In this document: positions 36,384 to 46,387 of the stretch, one piece after another
How the letters are laid out: every line of letters starts with the position of its first letter
How positions within the stretch are numbered: position 1 is the first letter of the stretch
Assembly: GCF_015910445.1 (NCBI RefSeq)
Contig: NZ_CP048882.1
Coordinates: forward strand, 1,984,001-2,048,000
DNA from: Streptomyces bathyalis
Lineage (GTDB): Bacteria > Actinomycetota > Actinomycetes > Streptomycetales > Streptomycetaceae
Length of the DNA stretch: 64,000 nucleotides
Direction of reading: 5' to 3'
Made by a program: the position numbers and the translations under genes
The notes under the pieces: generated by a model
Database searches by the model: none
The model's input: only the letters and a program-made list of their open reading frames with translations
What the model was told of the DNA's origin: nothing

Positions 36384-37766
36384 ATGGCGGTCTCCGTCTT
36401 CGACCTCTTCTCGATCGGCATCGGCCCGTCCAGTTCGCACACGGTCGGTCCGATGCGCGCTGCCCGCATGTTCGCCGTGCGGCTGAAGAACGAGGGCGTG
36501 CTGGCCCACACGGCATCCGTGAAGGCGGAGCTGTACGGGTCGCTCGGCGCCACCGGGCACGGGCACGGCACCGCGAAGGCCGTGCTGCTCGGGCTCCAGG
36601 GCGAGGCACCGCGCACCGTCGACGTCGAGGGCGCCGACGACGAGGTCGAGCGGATCCGGACCTCGAAGCGGCTGCGGCTGCTGGCCACGGAGATAGGGGA
36701 CGCCCACGAGATCGCCTTCGACGAGCAGTCCCAGCTGATCCTGCACCGGCGCCGCTCGCTCCCGTACCACGCGAACGGGATGACGCTCTTCGCCTACGAC
36801 GCCTCCGGTGCCACGCTTCTGGAGAAGACGTACTACTCGGTGGGCGGCGGCTTCGTCGTCGATGAGGACGCTGCCGGATCGGGCCGCATCAAGCTCGACG
36901 ACACCGAACTGAAGCACTCCTTCCGCACCGGCGACGAGCTGCTGCGGCTCACAAGGGAGACGGGCCTGTCCGTCTCGGAGCTGATGCTCCAGAACGAGAA
37001 GGCCTGGCGCACGGAGGAGGAGATCCGTGCCGGACTGCTGGAGATCTGGGAGGTCATGCGGGCCTGCGTCGCCCGCGGACTGAGCCGCGAGGGCATCCTG
37101 CCGGGCGGCCTGAAGGTGCGCCGCAGGGCGGCCACCGCCGCTCGCCAGCTGCGGGCGGAGGGCAGCCGGGAGACGCACGCGACCGAGTGGCTGACGCTCT
37201 ACGCGATGGCGGTGAACGAGGAGAACGCCGCCGGCGGGCGCGTCGTCACGGCTCCCACCAACGGCGCGGCGGGCATCATCCCGGCCGTCCTGCACTACTA
37301 CACCGAGTTCGTGCCGGGCGCCGACGAGGACGGCATCGTCCGCTTCCTCCTTGCCGCGGGCGCCGTCGGGCTGCTCTTCAAGGAGAACGCCTCGATCTCC
37401 GGCGCCGAGGTCGGCTGCCAGGGCGAGGTGGGCTCGGCCTGCTCCATGGCGGCCGGCGGCCTGGCCGAGGTGCTGGGCGGAGGCCCGGAGAAGGTGGAGA
37501 ACGCCGCGGAGATCGGCATCGAGCACAACCTCGGGCTGACCTGCGATCCGATCGGCGGGCTCGTCCAGATCCCCTGCATCGAGCGCAACGGCATGGCGGC
37601 CGTGAAGGCCGTCACCGCCGCCCGCATGGCACTGCGCGGCGACGGCCGGCACCACGTCTCGCTCGACAAGGCGATCAAGACGATGAAGGACACCGGTGCC
37701 GACATGAAGGTCAAGTACAAGGAGACGGCCCGGGGTGGGCTCGCGGTCAACGTCATCGAGTGCTGA
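36384..37766 (+). CDS. sdaA: L-serine ammonia-lyase, Fe-S, single-chain (SdaA)
   Basis: A 460-residue single-chain L-serine dehydratase giving pyruvate and ammonia with a [4Fe-4S] cluster. N-terminal beta domain opens [21 protein letters not shown]. The cluster Cys residues fit C345 (GCQGEVG), C387 (LTCDPIGG) and C398 (IPCIERN), with spacing 42 and 11 as in the Legionella enzyme; the chain ends in NVIEC, the C-terminal Cys that plugs the active site in this type. AAAGGAGG precedes the ATG. It finishes the glycine-serine-pyruvate route. Confidence 0.95.
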   Translation: MAVSVFDLFSIGIGPSSSHTVGPMRAARMFAVRLKNEGVLAHTASVKAELYGSLGATGHGHGTAKAVLLGLQGEAPRTVDVEGADDEVERIRTSKRLRLLATEIGDAHEIAFDEQSQLILHRRRSLPYHANGMTLFAYDASGATLLEKTYYSVGGGFVVDEDAAGSGRIKLDDTELKHSFRTGDELLRLTRETGLSVSELMLQNEKAWRTEEEIRAGLLEIWEVMRACVARGLSREGILPGGLKVRRRAATAARQLRAEGSRETHATEWLTLYAMAVNEENAAGGRVVTAPTNGAAGIIPAVLHYYTEFVPGADEDGIVRFLLAAGAVGLLFKENASISGAEVGCQGEVGSACSMAAGGLAEVLGGGPEKVENAAEIGIEHNLGLTCDPIGGLVQIPCIERNGMAAVKAVTAARMALRGDGRHHVSLDKAIKTMKDTGADMKVKYKETARGGLAVNVIEC

Positions 37767-37774
37767 CCCCGCAT

Positions 37775-37810
37775 CGGGCCCGCACCGCCGGGACGGGTGG
37801 ACCGGGCCCG
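37775..37810 (+). terminator. Hairpin after sdaA
   Basis: CGGGCCCG at 37775-37782 pairs with CGGGCCCG at 37803-37810, with an inner CACC/GGTG helix in the loop; 8 bp after the sdaA stop. The rest of 37811-38145 holds no gene I can support, only the promoter region of the methyltransferase gene. Confidence 0.55.
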
Positions 37811-38145
37811 TTGCCCCTCGCACGGGCTGTGGCTGGAATCACACCCCCGATCGTCCGCTTCCTCCCCTTTCCCTCCACTCCGCCCACGACTGCGGCATCA
37901 GCGGCCGCCCGGCCGTTTCGGGGAGATGCTCCGCATACGGCACCCCGTGGATCTGAGCACGAATCCACAGGTCAGATGGGTTACCGACCATTAGCTCCCC
38001 CGGTATGGCCGTGATCTGCGGATCCATGGGTACGGTGGTCCACGCGAGGTCGTCCGTTCCCCGCCGCAGCCCCTCATGTCAGCCACTGAAGGGCTGCCCA
38101 CCTGGCCGGTCTCGAGCCCTTGACGTCCCCGAGAGGCAAAGAACG

Positions 38146-38811
38146 TTGACGAGCGAGACCGGCACGATGCTGCGCGAGTTCCTGCGATCGCCCGCCGACA
38201 TCGGCGCGGTGGCCCCCAGCTCCCCGAAACTCGCCGCGGCAGTGACCGCACCCGTACCCGAGCTCGGCGACCCGGTCGTGGTCGAACTGGGCCCAGGAAC
38301 AGGGGTGGTCACCAGCATCATCGAGGAACAGCTGAGCGGTCGCGGACGCCAGCTTGCCATCGAGGCGAATCCGCGGCTGGCCGACCAGCTGCGATGGCGC
38401 TGCCGCAAGGTGGAGGTGCTCCACGCCGACGCCTCCGCGCTGCCGCAGCTGCTCACCGAACGGGGCCTGGAGAAGGCTGACGTGGTCGTCAGCGGCCTTC
38501 CCTGGGCGTCCTTCTCCAACGACGTGCAGCGCGAGATCCTCTCGGCCGTGAGCCATGTGCTCGCGCCGGACGGAGCGTTCACCACGTTCGGCTATGTCCA
38601 TGCCCTGCGGCTGTCCTCGGCTCTGCGCTTCAGGGAGCTGCTGCACTCCACCTTCGAAGAGGTGGTGCCGGGCCGCACGGTGTGGCGCAATCTGCCGCCC
38701 GCGCTCGTCTACCACGCGAGGCGCCCCAGGACGACCGCGTCCCACCGGGAGGCCGTGGTTCCGGCAAGCCGGGCCTCGGAGGGTGTCGCCGACGCGACGA
38801 CGGTGGGCTGA
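38146..38811 (+). CDS. SAM-dependent methyltransferase (phospholipid N-methyltransferase-like)
   Basis: About 221 residues with a Rossmann methyltransferase fold: FLRSPADIGAVAPSSPKLA opens as in PmtA-like phospholipid/ribosomal-RNA-adenine-type enzymes, VVELGPGTGVVT is motif I, AIEANPRLADQLR motif II and DVVVSGLPWASF motif IV. A membrane-lipid or small-molecule target is possible. A TTG at 38146 with GAGAGG nine bases upstream is my start; ATG 38167 is an alternative. Monocistronic, closed by a strong hairpin. Confidence 0.75.
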   Translation: MTSETGTMLREFLRSPADIGAVAPSSPKLAAAVTAPVPELGDPVVVELGPGTGVVTSIIEEQLSGRGRQLAIEANPRLADQLRWRCRKVEVLHADASALPQLLTERGLEKADVVVSGLPWASFSNDVQREILSAVSHVLAPDGAFTTFGYVHALRLSSALRFRELLHSTFEEVVPGRTVWRNLPPALVYHARRPRTTASHREAVVPASRASEGVADATTVG

Positions 38812-38868
38812 ACCCGCTTACGGCGCGGGCCGGGGAACGTCCGGCTCCCGCGCCCAGTGACGGAATCG

Positions 38869-38913
38869 CGAGGGTGTGGCGAAGACCTGGGAAGGGTCTT
38901 CGCCACACCCTCG
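38869..38913 (+). terminator. Strong hairpin terminator after the methyltransferase
   Basis: A perfect 19-bp stem (38869-38887 with 38895-38913) and 7-nt loop, 57 bp after the stop. The following stretch 38914-39237 has no gene I can support; it must hold the promoter of the next lipoprotein gene, but I see no convincing -35/-10 pair. Confidence 0.85.
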
Positions 38914-39237
38914 TTCGTCAACTACCCGCGTAGCGACGGGACTTGGACTAGGCCAGTGTCCTACCTGCGGAAGCGGAACGGGCATCCCGGGAGCGGGAAA
39001 CGGGCACCCCTCGACGGGACGCCGCCCTCTCTCCGCTGGTCAGCCGACTCGAACCCGTCCTCAACTCGGGCAGATGCAGGCAGGATTGGCGGCCATTCGG
39101 ACTGTTTCCCGACCATCACGGGCATGTAGAACTCTCCGCATGATCGGCGTCTCGCTGCGTCCGGGTGCCTCGGAACTCCCGGGTGCCGTCGGACACCCCT
39201 CGCAGGGTCGCGCCAGGACCACGACGAGGAGAGCCCT

Positions 39238-40611
39238 GTGTTCAAGTCCCGGTTCACACCCGGATGCAGAGGAAGGACGGTAAGGATCGTCGCCGCGGCA
39301 GCCGTCACGGCGAGCCTGCTCACGGCATGCAGCTCGCAGGACGAGGAGCGGCCGGAGAAGAAGTCCTTAAAAGTCCTGATGGTCGACAACCCGCAGATGC
39401 TGGAGCTGAAGAAGCTCACCGCTCAGCACTTCACGAAGAGGACGGGCATCGACGTCCACTTCACCACGCTGCCGGAGAACGAGGTCCGCAAGGAGGTCCA
39501 CTCCGACTTCGCCCTCCGGTCCGGCCGCTACGACGTCGCGACCATCAGCAATTTCGAGACTCGGGACTTCGCACGCCGCGGCTGGCTCAGACCCCTGGAC
39601 TCCTTCATCACCAAGGACCGTTCCTTCGGCCAGAGCGACATCATGCTGCCGATCCAGCTCTCCCTGAGCGGAGCGGACGGCAAGGTCTACGCGGAGCCCT
39701 TCTACGGGGAGTCCTCGTTCCTGATGTACCGCAAGGACGTCTTCCGCGAGCTCGGCCTGGAGATGCCCGAGAAGCCCACCTGGAGCCAGATCGCCGCGCT
39801 GGCCGAGCGTGCCGACCGCCCCGGGAAGGGCATGAGCGGCATCTGCCTGCGCGGCCTGCCGGGCTGGGGCGAGATGGCAGCTCCCCTGACGACGGTGGTG
39901 AACACCTTCGGCGGCACGTGGTTCGACAGGGACTGGAACGCCAGGCTCACCGACAACGGCTTCACGGAAGCGGCGCGGTTCTACGTCGGCCTCGTACGTG
40001 AACACGGCCAGGAGAACCCCACGAAGTCCGGCTACGCCGACTGCCTGCGCAACATGAAGAACGGCAAGTCGGCGATGTGGTACGACGCGACGGCCGGCGC
40101 CGGCCCCCTGGAGGCCGACGGATCACCCGTCAAGGGCAAGATCGGCTACGCGCCGGCGCCGATCGAGGAGACCAGGTCCTCGGGATGGCTCTACACCTGG
40201 GCGTGGGGCATGCAGAAGTCGACCGAACAGCCCCGTTCGGCATGGGAGTTCATGTCCTGGGCGTCGAGCAAGGAGTACGAGAGCCTCGTCGGCCGCGAGA
40301 TCGGCTGGGAGAACGTGCCCGCCGGGAAGCGCGAGTCGACGTTCGACCGTCCGCAGTACAAGCGGGCCGCGGCCGCCTTCGGCGACGCGACCGAGAAGGC
40401 GATCCGAGAGGCCGATCCGCGCAGGCCCGGCGTGCAGAAGCGGCCCACCCTCGGCATCCAGTTCGTCGGTGTCCCGGAGTTCACCGGCCTCGGTGACCAT
40501 GTCTCCCGGGAGCTGAGCGCCGCGATCGAGGGGGAGCAGTCCGTGACCGCGGCTCTGCGGAAGTCGCAGCGCGAGGCCCGGAAGGTCGGCGCCCGGTACG
40601 AGAGGCGCTGA
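39238..40611 (+). CDS. Sugar ABC transporter substrate-binding lipoprotein, orphan
   Basis: A 457-residue family-1 solute-binding lipoprotein: signal peptide with lipobox LLTAC, then SLKVLMVDNPQML, LRPLDSFITKD, YAEPFYGESSFLMYRKDVF and a hinge-region W-rich segment. It resembles polyol/sugar binders of the SmoE kind. GTG start with GAGGAGAG four bases upstream. No permease or ATPase is adjacent; the convergent enzymes at 40661-43890 are the nearest sugar genes. It may serve permeases coded elsewhere, or be a left-over of a lost operon. Confidence 0.83.
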   Translation: MFKSRFTPGCRGRTVRIVAAAAVTASLLTACSSQDEERPEKKSLKVLMVDNPQMLELKKLTAQHFTKRTGIDVHFTTLPENEVRKEVHSDFALRSGRYDVATISNFETRDFARRGWLRPLDSFITKDRSFGQSDIMLPIQLSLSGADGKVYAEPFYGESSFLMYRKDVFRELGLEMPEKPTWSQIAALAERADRPGKGMSGICLRGLPGWGEMAAPLTTVVNTFGGTWFDRDWNARLTDNGFTEAARFYVGLVREHGQENPTKSGYADCLRNMKNGKSAMWYDATAGAGPLEADGSPVKGKIGYAPAPIEETRSSGWLYTWAWGMQKSTEQPRSAWEFMSWASSKEYESLVGREIGWENVPAGKRESTFDRPQYKRAAAAFGDATEKAIREADPRRPGVQKRPTLGIQFVGVPEFTGLGDHVSRELSAAIEGEQSVTAALRKSQREARKVGARYERR

Positions 40612-40660
40612 CCGGCCCGCGCCCCCGACGCACGCACCCTCACCGGCGGACCGCCGCGGC

Positions 40661-41902
40661 TCACCAGTCGTGGACGGTCCCGTCGGTGAGCCGGTTCACG
40701 GGCAGATAGGCGGGCTCGTACGGGAAGCGGGCCGCCGCGTCCGTGTCGAGCTCGACGCCGAGCCCGGGGTTCTCGGACGGACGCAGCAGTCCCTCCTCGA
40801 AGGTGTAGGAGGTGCGGAAGACCTCCAGGGTGTCGGCCGAGTGCCTCATGTACTCCTGGATGCCGAAGTTGTGCACGGCCAGGTCGACATGGAGCGCCGC
40901 GGCCATGCCCACCGGTGAGATGTCGGTCGGCCCGTGCATCCCGGAGCGGATGCCGTACACGGCGGCGAGGTCGAGCAGCTTCTTCATCGCGGTGACACCG
41001 CCGGTGTGGGTGATCGCGGAGCGCACGTAGTCGATCAGCCGCTCGCTGAGCAGAGTCGTGTAGTCGTGCACCGAGTTGAAGACCTCGCCGATCGCGAGCG
41101 GCGTGGTGGTGTGCTGCCGGATCAGCCGCAGGGCGGCCTGGTCCTCGCCGGGTGTGGCGTCCTCGAGCCAGAACAGGTCATAGGGCTCGAGGGACTTGCC
41201 GAGCTTCGCCGCCTGGATGGGCGTCATCCTGTGGTGCCCGTCGTGCAGGAGCGGCAGCTCGGGCCCGAACTCCTCGCGTACGGCCTCGAAGACACTCGGC
41301 ACATGACGCAGATAGGCCCGGGTGTCCCAGGTCTCCTCCACCGGCAGGGACGGGCCGCCGGCGGTGCGGCGGGCCGGCTCGTAGTCGTAGCGGTCGCCCG
41401 ACCCCGCGCCGGACGCGGCCACACCGTAGACGGAGCCGAGGCCGGGGATGCCGGTCTGCACGCGGATGGCGCGGTAGCCGTCATCGAGGTGCGCGCGTAC
41501 GGAGTCGAGGAGTTCGGGGATGTCACGCCCCGAGGCGTGCCCGTAGGCGAGGGCGCCGCGTCGGCTCGCGCCGCCCAGCAGCTGGTACAGCGGCATGCCC
41601 GCCGCCTTGGCCTTGATGTCCCACAGGGCCGTGTCGACGGCGGCGATCGCGGCCATCGTGACCGGGCCGCGCCGCCAGTACGCACCGCGGTAGAGGTACT
41701 GCCACGTGTCCTCGATGTTGCGCGCGTCGCGGCCGATGAGCAGCGGCGCCACGTGGTCGCTCAGGTACGAGGCGACAGCCAGCTCACGGCCGTTGAGCGT
41801 GGCATCGCCCAGGCCGGTGATGCCGTCGGCCGTCACCAGCCGCAGAGTGACGAAGTTGCGCCCGGGGCTGGTGACGACTGTGTCGGCGGACTCGATCCTC
41901 AT
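40661..41902 (-). CDS. Enolase-superfamily sugar-acid dehydratase (mannonate dehydratase-like, ManD/RspA)
   Basis: A 413-residue enolase-superfamily enzyme of the D-mannonate/D-gluconate dehydratase group, giving 2-keto-3-deoxy-gluconate. Opening [12 protein letters not shown] and [18 protein letters not shown] are typical. Metal ligands appear as Asp in [11 protein letters not shown] (with the catalytic D-x-H), Glu in [11 protein letters not shown] and Glu in [19 protein letters not shown] and [13 protein letters not shown] complete the barrel end. It follows the glycosidase gene by 38 bp on the same strand. Many ManD-family members have low activity, so a catabolic role is probable but not sure. 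Confidence 0.87.
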   Translation of the reverse strand: MRIESADTVVTSPGRNFVTLRLVTADGITGLGDATLNGRELAVASYLSDHVAPLLIGRDARNIEDTWQYLYRGAYWRRGPVTMAAIAAVDTALWDIKAKAAGMPLYQLLGGASRRGALAYGHASGRDIPELLDSVRAHLDDGYRAIRVQTGIPGLGSVYGVAASGAGSGDRYDYEPARRTAGGPSLPVEETWDTRAYLRHVPSVFEAVREEFGPELPLLHDGHHRMTPIQAAKLGKSLEPYDLFWLEDATPGEDQAALRLIRQHTTTPLAIGEVFNSVHDYTTLLSERLIDYVRSAITHTGGVTAMKKLLDLAAVYGIRSGMHGPTDISPVGMAAALHVDLAVHNFGIQEYMRHSADTLEVFRTSYTFEEGLLRPSENPGLGVELDTDAAARFPYEPAYLPVNRLTDGTVHDW

Positions 41903-41940
41903 CTGGCTCTGTTCCTCTCCTGATCACGTGCCTGTGGTGC

Positions 41941-43890
41941 TCACGGTGTCATCTCGGCGACGATCACGCCGTACGGGGGCAGCTCGACGGCGTCGAGCCC
42001 GGCCCCGTCGAGGTCCTTCAGCGCCCCGCCGCCCGTGAGCACCGGCTCCGCCGTGAGCGGCTCGTCGTGCTGGCTGATGAACCACACGAAGCTCCGCCCG
42101 TCCTCGTGTTCCATCCGTCCGGTCATGACTCGCGGGTCGGCCACCGACACCTCCGGGACGGCACCGGCCTCGGCGGCGAGCGCCGCGTAAAGCCGCCAGG
42201 TCGGCTCCGGATTGACGCCCGGTGAGACGGCGGCCATGTGCTCGACGGGATACGTGCACAGGACGAGTGCGCCCGTACCGGTGCGGCGGCGCAGCAGTGC
42301 GGGACGGCCGTGGGAGTCGGTCGCGAGGACCTCGGCGCCGTCCGGTTCGACGGGCAGGTACGAGCGCGAGTTCGCGGTGCCCGCGACGGGGAAGACCAGC
42401 TCCTCGCCTGCCTCGATACCGCCGAAGTCGCTCTGGAAGACCATGCGCAGCTCGTCGTCCTCGATGGGGTCGGCGAGCCCGTAGCGCAGCTTCTTGCGCA
42501 CTCCGAAGGTCTCGTCGAGCTTCGGCCACCACGTGCCGCGCTGGTTCATGTGCTCGCCGAGGAAGTACGAGGCGTAGACGGTTGCTCCGCCCTCCGCGAG
42601 CGCCCGCAGCCGGGTCCAGCCGGGCGCCGTGAGCTGCTTGGCCGACGGCAGCAGGTACAGCGCGCAGTCGCTTGGGAGGCCGTCGGCCTCCCTGGCGACG
42701 CCGACGCCCAGGTCGGCCTCGCGCGCCGCGACGTATGCCTGGCGGGTGTTGGTGAGGATGCTGGTGCGGTCGTCCGGCTGGGTGAAGGGATACATCTTCT
42801 CCAGGAAGGAGGAGACGACGAGCGCGACCCGGGTGGCGGGGCGGCTCAGCCGGGCGGCGTCGGTGCGCCGCAGCACGTCGGTGAAGCGCTTGACCTCGCG
42901 CAGCTGCTCCTTCGGCCGGCCCTCGCAGTCGGTGATACCGAAGTGCATCTCGAACGGGTGGTGGCTGTAGGGCTCCTGGTTCTCCAGCGCGTCGTAGTCC
43001 GTGTTGTTCCAGGGCATCCAGCCGGTGGCTCCGGCGAGCAGGGTGCTGTGGAGGACCTGCCGGTAGTAGTGGGCCGCGTTCTCCTCGGAGACGAAGTCGG
43101 ACGTCAGCCCGAACTCCTCCATGATCACGGGCTTTCCGCCGATGTCGAGCAGTTCGCACACGAAGGCGGCGCCCAGGTGCTGGCGCACGACGTCGGTCTC
43201 CATGCGGTAGACGTGCGGGCCGTGGAAGTCGACGAGCTCCGCGAGGTCGCGGATGCGGAAGCCGTTGTCCGCGCCGGAGGTCTCCACGCCCCAGGCTCCG
43301 TCGCCGATGGAGACGGGCTGGGTGGCACCGGCCGAACGGACCGCGCCGGTAAGGGTCTTGGCCCAGGCGGTGACCTCGTCGGAGTCGAGGGTGCCGATGC
43401 CGCGCGAGGGCCAGTCCGCGTAGATGGGGACCTCGTTGGTCAGCAGCCAGCCCGCGATGGCGGGGTGGTCCTTCCAGCGCGCGGTCGTCTCGCGCACGTA
43501 CCACTCCTGCTGGGCGACGAAGGAGGCGTCGCCGAAGACGTCGCGCCCGCCGCGCCAGGCCGGGTCCCAGTTCTGCCCGGACATGTGCCCGACGAGGAAG
43601 GTGGGGATGGTGTGCATGCCCAGCGCGGCGTGCCGCTCCAGGAAGTCGTCGTAGCGCTCCAGCATCACCGGATCGAGGGTGTTCTCCTCCGGCATGAAGT
43701 CCGGCCAGTACAGGAAGCTGCGGGTGATCGTGATGCCGTGGTCGCGCATGGTGCGCAGCTCCTCGTCGACCACTGCGGCGTCGTAGTTCCGCCACATGAG
43801 CGGACCGCCGGTGCGGGACCAGTAGTTGACGCCGACCCACAGCAGCGGGTCGCCCTCGGGGGTGGCGAGTTTCGCGGAGTTGCGCTGCAT
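41941..43890 (-). CDS. GH5-like glycoside hydrolase with GATase-like and beta domains
   Basis: A 649-residue intracellular enzyme. Residues about 10-340 are a (beta/alpha)8 barrel of clan A: WVGVNYWSRTGG at the start, the acid/base Glu in WLLTNEVPIY and the nucleophile Glu in PVIMEEFGLT. About 365-530 is a class-I glutamine-amidotransferase-like domain (RVALVVSSFLEKMYPF), as in GH42-like enzymes, then a C-terminal beta domain. No signal peptide, so it acts on imported oligosaccharides. ATG 43890 with GGAAGG upstream. Likely mannosidase or related activity; exact specificity unknown. Forms an operon with the dehydratase gene under LacI control. Confidence 0.8.
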   Translation of the reverse strand: MQRNSAKLATPEGDPLLWVGVNYWSRTGGPLMWRNYDAAVVDEELRTMRDHGITITRSFLYWPDFMPEENTLDPVMLERYDDFLERHAALGMHTIPTFLVGHMSGQNWDPAWRGGRDVFGDASFVAQQEWYVRETTARWKDHPAIAGWLLTNEVPIYADWPSRGIGTLDSDEVTAWAKTLTGAVRSAGATQPVSIGDGAWGVETSGADNGFRIRDLAELVDFHGPHVYRMETDVVRQHLGAAFVCELLDIGGKPVIMEEFGLTSDFVSEENAAHYYRQVLHSTLLAGATGWMPWNNTDYDALENQEPYSHHPFEMHFGITDCEGRPKEQLREVKRFTDVLRRTDAARLSRPATRVALVVSSFLEKMYPFTQPDDRTSILTNTRQAYVAAREADLGVGVAREADGLPSDCALYLLPSAKQLTAPGWTRLRALAEGGATVYASYFLGEHMNQRGTWWPKLDETFGVRKKLRYGLADPIEDDELRMVFQSDFGGIEAGEELVFPVAGTANSRSYLPVEPDGAEVLATDSHGRPALLRRRTGTGALVLCTYPVEHMAAVSPGVNPEPTWRLYAALAAEAGAVPEVSVADPRVMTGRMEHEDGRSFVWFISQHDEPLTAEPVLTGGGALKDLDGAGLDAVELPPYGVIVAEMTP

Positions 43891-43947
43891 GCCCTGCCCT
43901 TCCTCGTACTGTCGCGGCCCTGCGCGGCCGCCTCCCAAGACCCTCCC

Positions 43948-44039
43948 GGTATATCGTTTAACTTCTTCCTTGTCGACCCATTGTTATGCCTTCTCGGTCG
44001 CTGCTACGGTCCGCTGCCATCCCTCGTAGAACGTTTAAC
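43948..44039. promoter_or_regulatory. Divergent promoters with two LacI-type sites
   Basis: Leftward: TCGACA (43976-43971) and TATACC (43953-43948), 17 bp apart. Rightward: TTGTTA (43981-43986) and TACGGT (44005-44010), 18 bp apart. Two sites share CGTTTAAC (43955-43962 and 44032-44039) with AT-rich left halves around a central CG, as LacI-family operators have. The first lies between the leftward -10 and -35; the second just after the rightward start point. Both would be closed by one repressor. Confidence 0.62.
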
Positions 44040-44081
44040 ACGGACGGACGGACGGTCACCCGGACCGGAAGGGGAGAGCCG

Positions 44082-45365
44082 ATGAACATCCGGTGGGCGG
44101 CGTGCGCGACCGCAGCCGTCATGGCACTGCTTTCAGGACTGCTGTCGGGCTGCGGAGGACCGCTCGACCCGAAGACGGACGACCCGCACACCCTCGTCGT
44201 CCACAGCAGATTCGCCCCCGGCACCTCCGGCGCGGACGTCTACGCCGCCGCCATAAGGGAGTTCGAGCGCGAGAACCCCGGGACCGAGGTCAAGAACGTC
44301 TACAGCGCGGACGACATCTTCAACGTCTTCGAGACGGCGCGGCTGGCGGACAAGGAAGCCGACGTCATGCTCGTGAACCTCTACGACAAGTCCTTCTCCT
44401 GGACCGAACTCGGCGCCACGCTCCCCGTGAACAAGTACATGAAGGAGTGGCACCTCACCGACCGCGTGCGCCCCGGCGCCCTCAAGGCCTGGACCGACAG
44501 CGAGGGCCGCGTGCGCGGCTTCCCCTGGATGGGATTCAACTGGCCGGTCCTGTTCAACACCAAGCTGCTGGCGCGGGCAGGCATCAAGGAGATACCGCAG
44601 ACACTGCCCGCACTGCGCAAGACGGTGAAGGCACTGCGGGCGAAGAACATCACTCCCATGGCCATCGGCGGCAACGACTGGTCGGGGCAGAAGCTGCTGA
44701 TGCAGATCATGCAGGGCTACATGGAACCGCCCGTCGCAAAGCGGGTGTTCGCCAAGGCGGGATTCTGCGCCGAGCCGCAGGCAATGCGCGGCCTGAAACT
44801 GTTCGCGCAACTGCGGGACACGGGCCTGTTCGGCAAGGGGGCCCAGGGCTTCACCGCCGACGAGATGAACGCCGAGTACTTCAGCGAGCGCGCCGCCATG
44901 ATGTCGGCCCTCACCTCCACGATCGCCGCCGTGCCCAAGGGAGTCGGCAGCCGTACCGAGGTCGGCGGATTCCCGATGCCCGAGGACGGCGAGTACAGCA
45001 AACCGTCCGTCTATACGGGCGCCACCTCGACCGGCATCTGGATCACTCCCAACGGGCGGAAGAAGATCGGCAAGGTCGGGAAGCTCGTGAAGTTCCTCTA
45101 CCGCAAGAGCTCCGTACAGCGGTTCATCGACGACAGCGGATTCGCCCTCGGCCTGCGCGAGCAGAAGGGATCGGCCAAATTCCCGCTCGTGACCAAGTCG
45201 AACCGGGTCTCCGAGGGTGATGACGTCGAGCGTGTGGTCATGCCCGACAGCTTCGTCCCGGCCGCCGCGTCCGCACCGCTGAACAGGGCGACATCCATCG
45301 CCTTCTCTCCCGGCGCGAGCCCGCAGAAGATCTGCCGCGCCCTCGATGTCGCTTACCGAAGCTGA
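44082..45365 (+). CDS. Sugar ABC substrate-binding lipoprotein
   Basis: A 427-residue family-1 solute-binding lipoprotein: lipobox LLSGC, then HTLVVHSRFAPG, VMLVNLYDKSFSW, a ligand-side WMGFNWPVLFNTKLL and TGATSTGIWITPNGR. GGAAGGGGAG precedes the ATG. It opens the rightward operon of the carbohydrate regulon and should capture the oligosaccharide hydrolysed by the divergent glycosidase. Confidence 0.87.
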   Translation: MNIRWAACATAAVMALLSGLLSGCGGPLDPKTDDPHTLVVHSRFAPGTSGADVYAAAIREFERENPGTEVKNVYSADDIFNVFETARLADKEADVMLVNLYDKSFSWTELGATLPVNKYMKEWHLTDRVRPGALKAWTDSEGRVRGFPWMGFNWPVLFNTKLLARAGIKEIPQTLPALRKTVKALRAKNITPMAIGGNDWSGQKLLMQIMQGYMEPPVAKRVFAKAGFCAEPQAMRGLKLFAQLRDTGLFGKGAQGFTADEMNAEYFSERAAMMSALTSTIAAVPKGVGSRTEVGGFPMPEDGEYSKPSVYTGATSTGIWITPNGRKKIGKVGKLVKFLYRKSSVQRFIDDSGFALGLREQKGSAKFPLVTKSNRVSEGDDVERVVMPDSFVPAAASAPLNRATSIAFSPGASPQKICRALDVAYRS

Positions 45366-45381
45366 GGGGTTGAGAACCGCC

Positions 45382-46320
45382 ATGGCGACAACCACGATTC
45401 CCGGCACTCCGGCCTCCCACGACCTGTCGGGCGACGCGAAGCGACCCCGGAGCCGTGCGCAGCGCGCGCCGCGCACCACCGTGATGGCCGTACCCGCGCT
45501 GCTCTGGTACGCGGTGTTCATGATCGGCCCGATCGGGGCGATCTTCGTCATCTCGTTGCTGCGGTGGCCCGGCATGCTCGCCCGCGTCGGATTCGCCGGC
45601 CTGGACAACTACAGGGCGGTGCTCTCCGACAGCCTCTTCTGGTCAGCGGTGCACAACAGCGTCGTCCAACTCGCCGTCGCCGTACCGGTGATGATCGTCG
45701 GGGCGTTCATGCTCGGCTACCACATCTCGACGCGGCCGCGCGGCTACCAGGTGCTGCGGGTCATCGTCTTCACCCCGGCCCTCATCTCGGCCTCCGCCAA
45801 GGCCATGATCTTCTACGGGCTCTTCGCCCCGCGCGGCATGATCAACCATCTGCTCTCCGGCGTGGGCCTCGACGGACTCACCCACACCTGGCTCGCGGAC
45901 ACCTCGACCGCATTCGGCTGCATCGTCGCCATCGACGTATGGGCCGGCATCGGCTACACGGCGACGCTGTACGCCGCCCGCCTCTCGGCCGTACCTGAAT
46001 CGGTGTACGAGGCCGCCGAGTTGGACGGCGCCGGCCACTGGCGCCGCATGTGGGGGATCGCCTTCCCCATGGTCAAGGACTACGTCGGCGTGACCGTCAT
46101 GCTCCAGTTCCTGTGGACGCTCTTCACCTCCGCCCAGAACGTGCTGCTGCTGACGCAGGGCGGGCCGGGGAACGCGTCGACGAACCTCTCCTTCCTCGTC
46201 TACCAGAAGGCGTTCCTCCAGTCCGACCTCGGCTACAGCCAGGCGGCCGGTGTGCTGCTGTTCGTCTTCGGGCTGATCGGCATGCTCGTCATCAGGCGGG
46301 CCTTCCGGCAGTCGTACTGA
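45382..46320 (+). CDS. Sugar ABC permease (MalF/LacF-like)
   Basis: A 312-residue inner-membrane permease with six helices; the EAA loop is YEAAELDGAGHWRRMWGIAFPMVK. ATG 45382 chosen for GAGGGG upstream. It follows the binding protein by 16 bp and pairs with the next permease. No ABC ATPase is in this operon; streptomycetes commonly use one shared ATPase (MsiK) for such importers, so that is the likely partner. Confidence 0.9.
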   Translation: MATTTIPGTPASHDLSGDAKRPRSRAQRAPRTTVMAVPALLWYAVFMIGPIGAIFVISLLRWPGMLARVGFAGLDNYRAVLSDSLFWSAVHNSVVQLAVAVPVMIVGAFMLGYHISTRPRGYQVLRVIVFTPALISASAKAMIFYGLFAPRGMINHLLSGVGLDGLTHTWLADTSTAFGCIVAIDVWAGIGYTATLYAARLSAVPESVYEAAELDGAGHWRRMWGIAFPMVKDYVGVTVMLQFLWTLFTSAQNVLLLTQGGPGNASTNLSFLVYQKAFLQSDLGYSQAAGVLLFVFGLIGMLVIRRAFRQSY

Positions 46321-46387
46321 GCCCCTCCTGCCTCCGTTCAGCATCCGTCCGACAACCCCGATCTCCCACGGCCCCACGGGACTTGCC

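Noticed and set aside
33205..36609. Very long minus-strand open frame (over 1100 codons) opposite gcvT, gcvH and glyA
   Set aside because: It mirrors well-established genes; composition is His/Arg/Gly/Val-rich without domains. Stop-free antisense frames are expected at this GC content.
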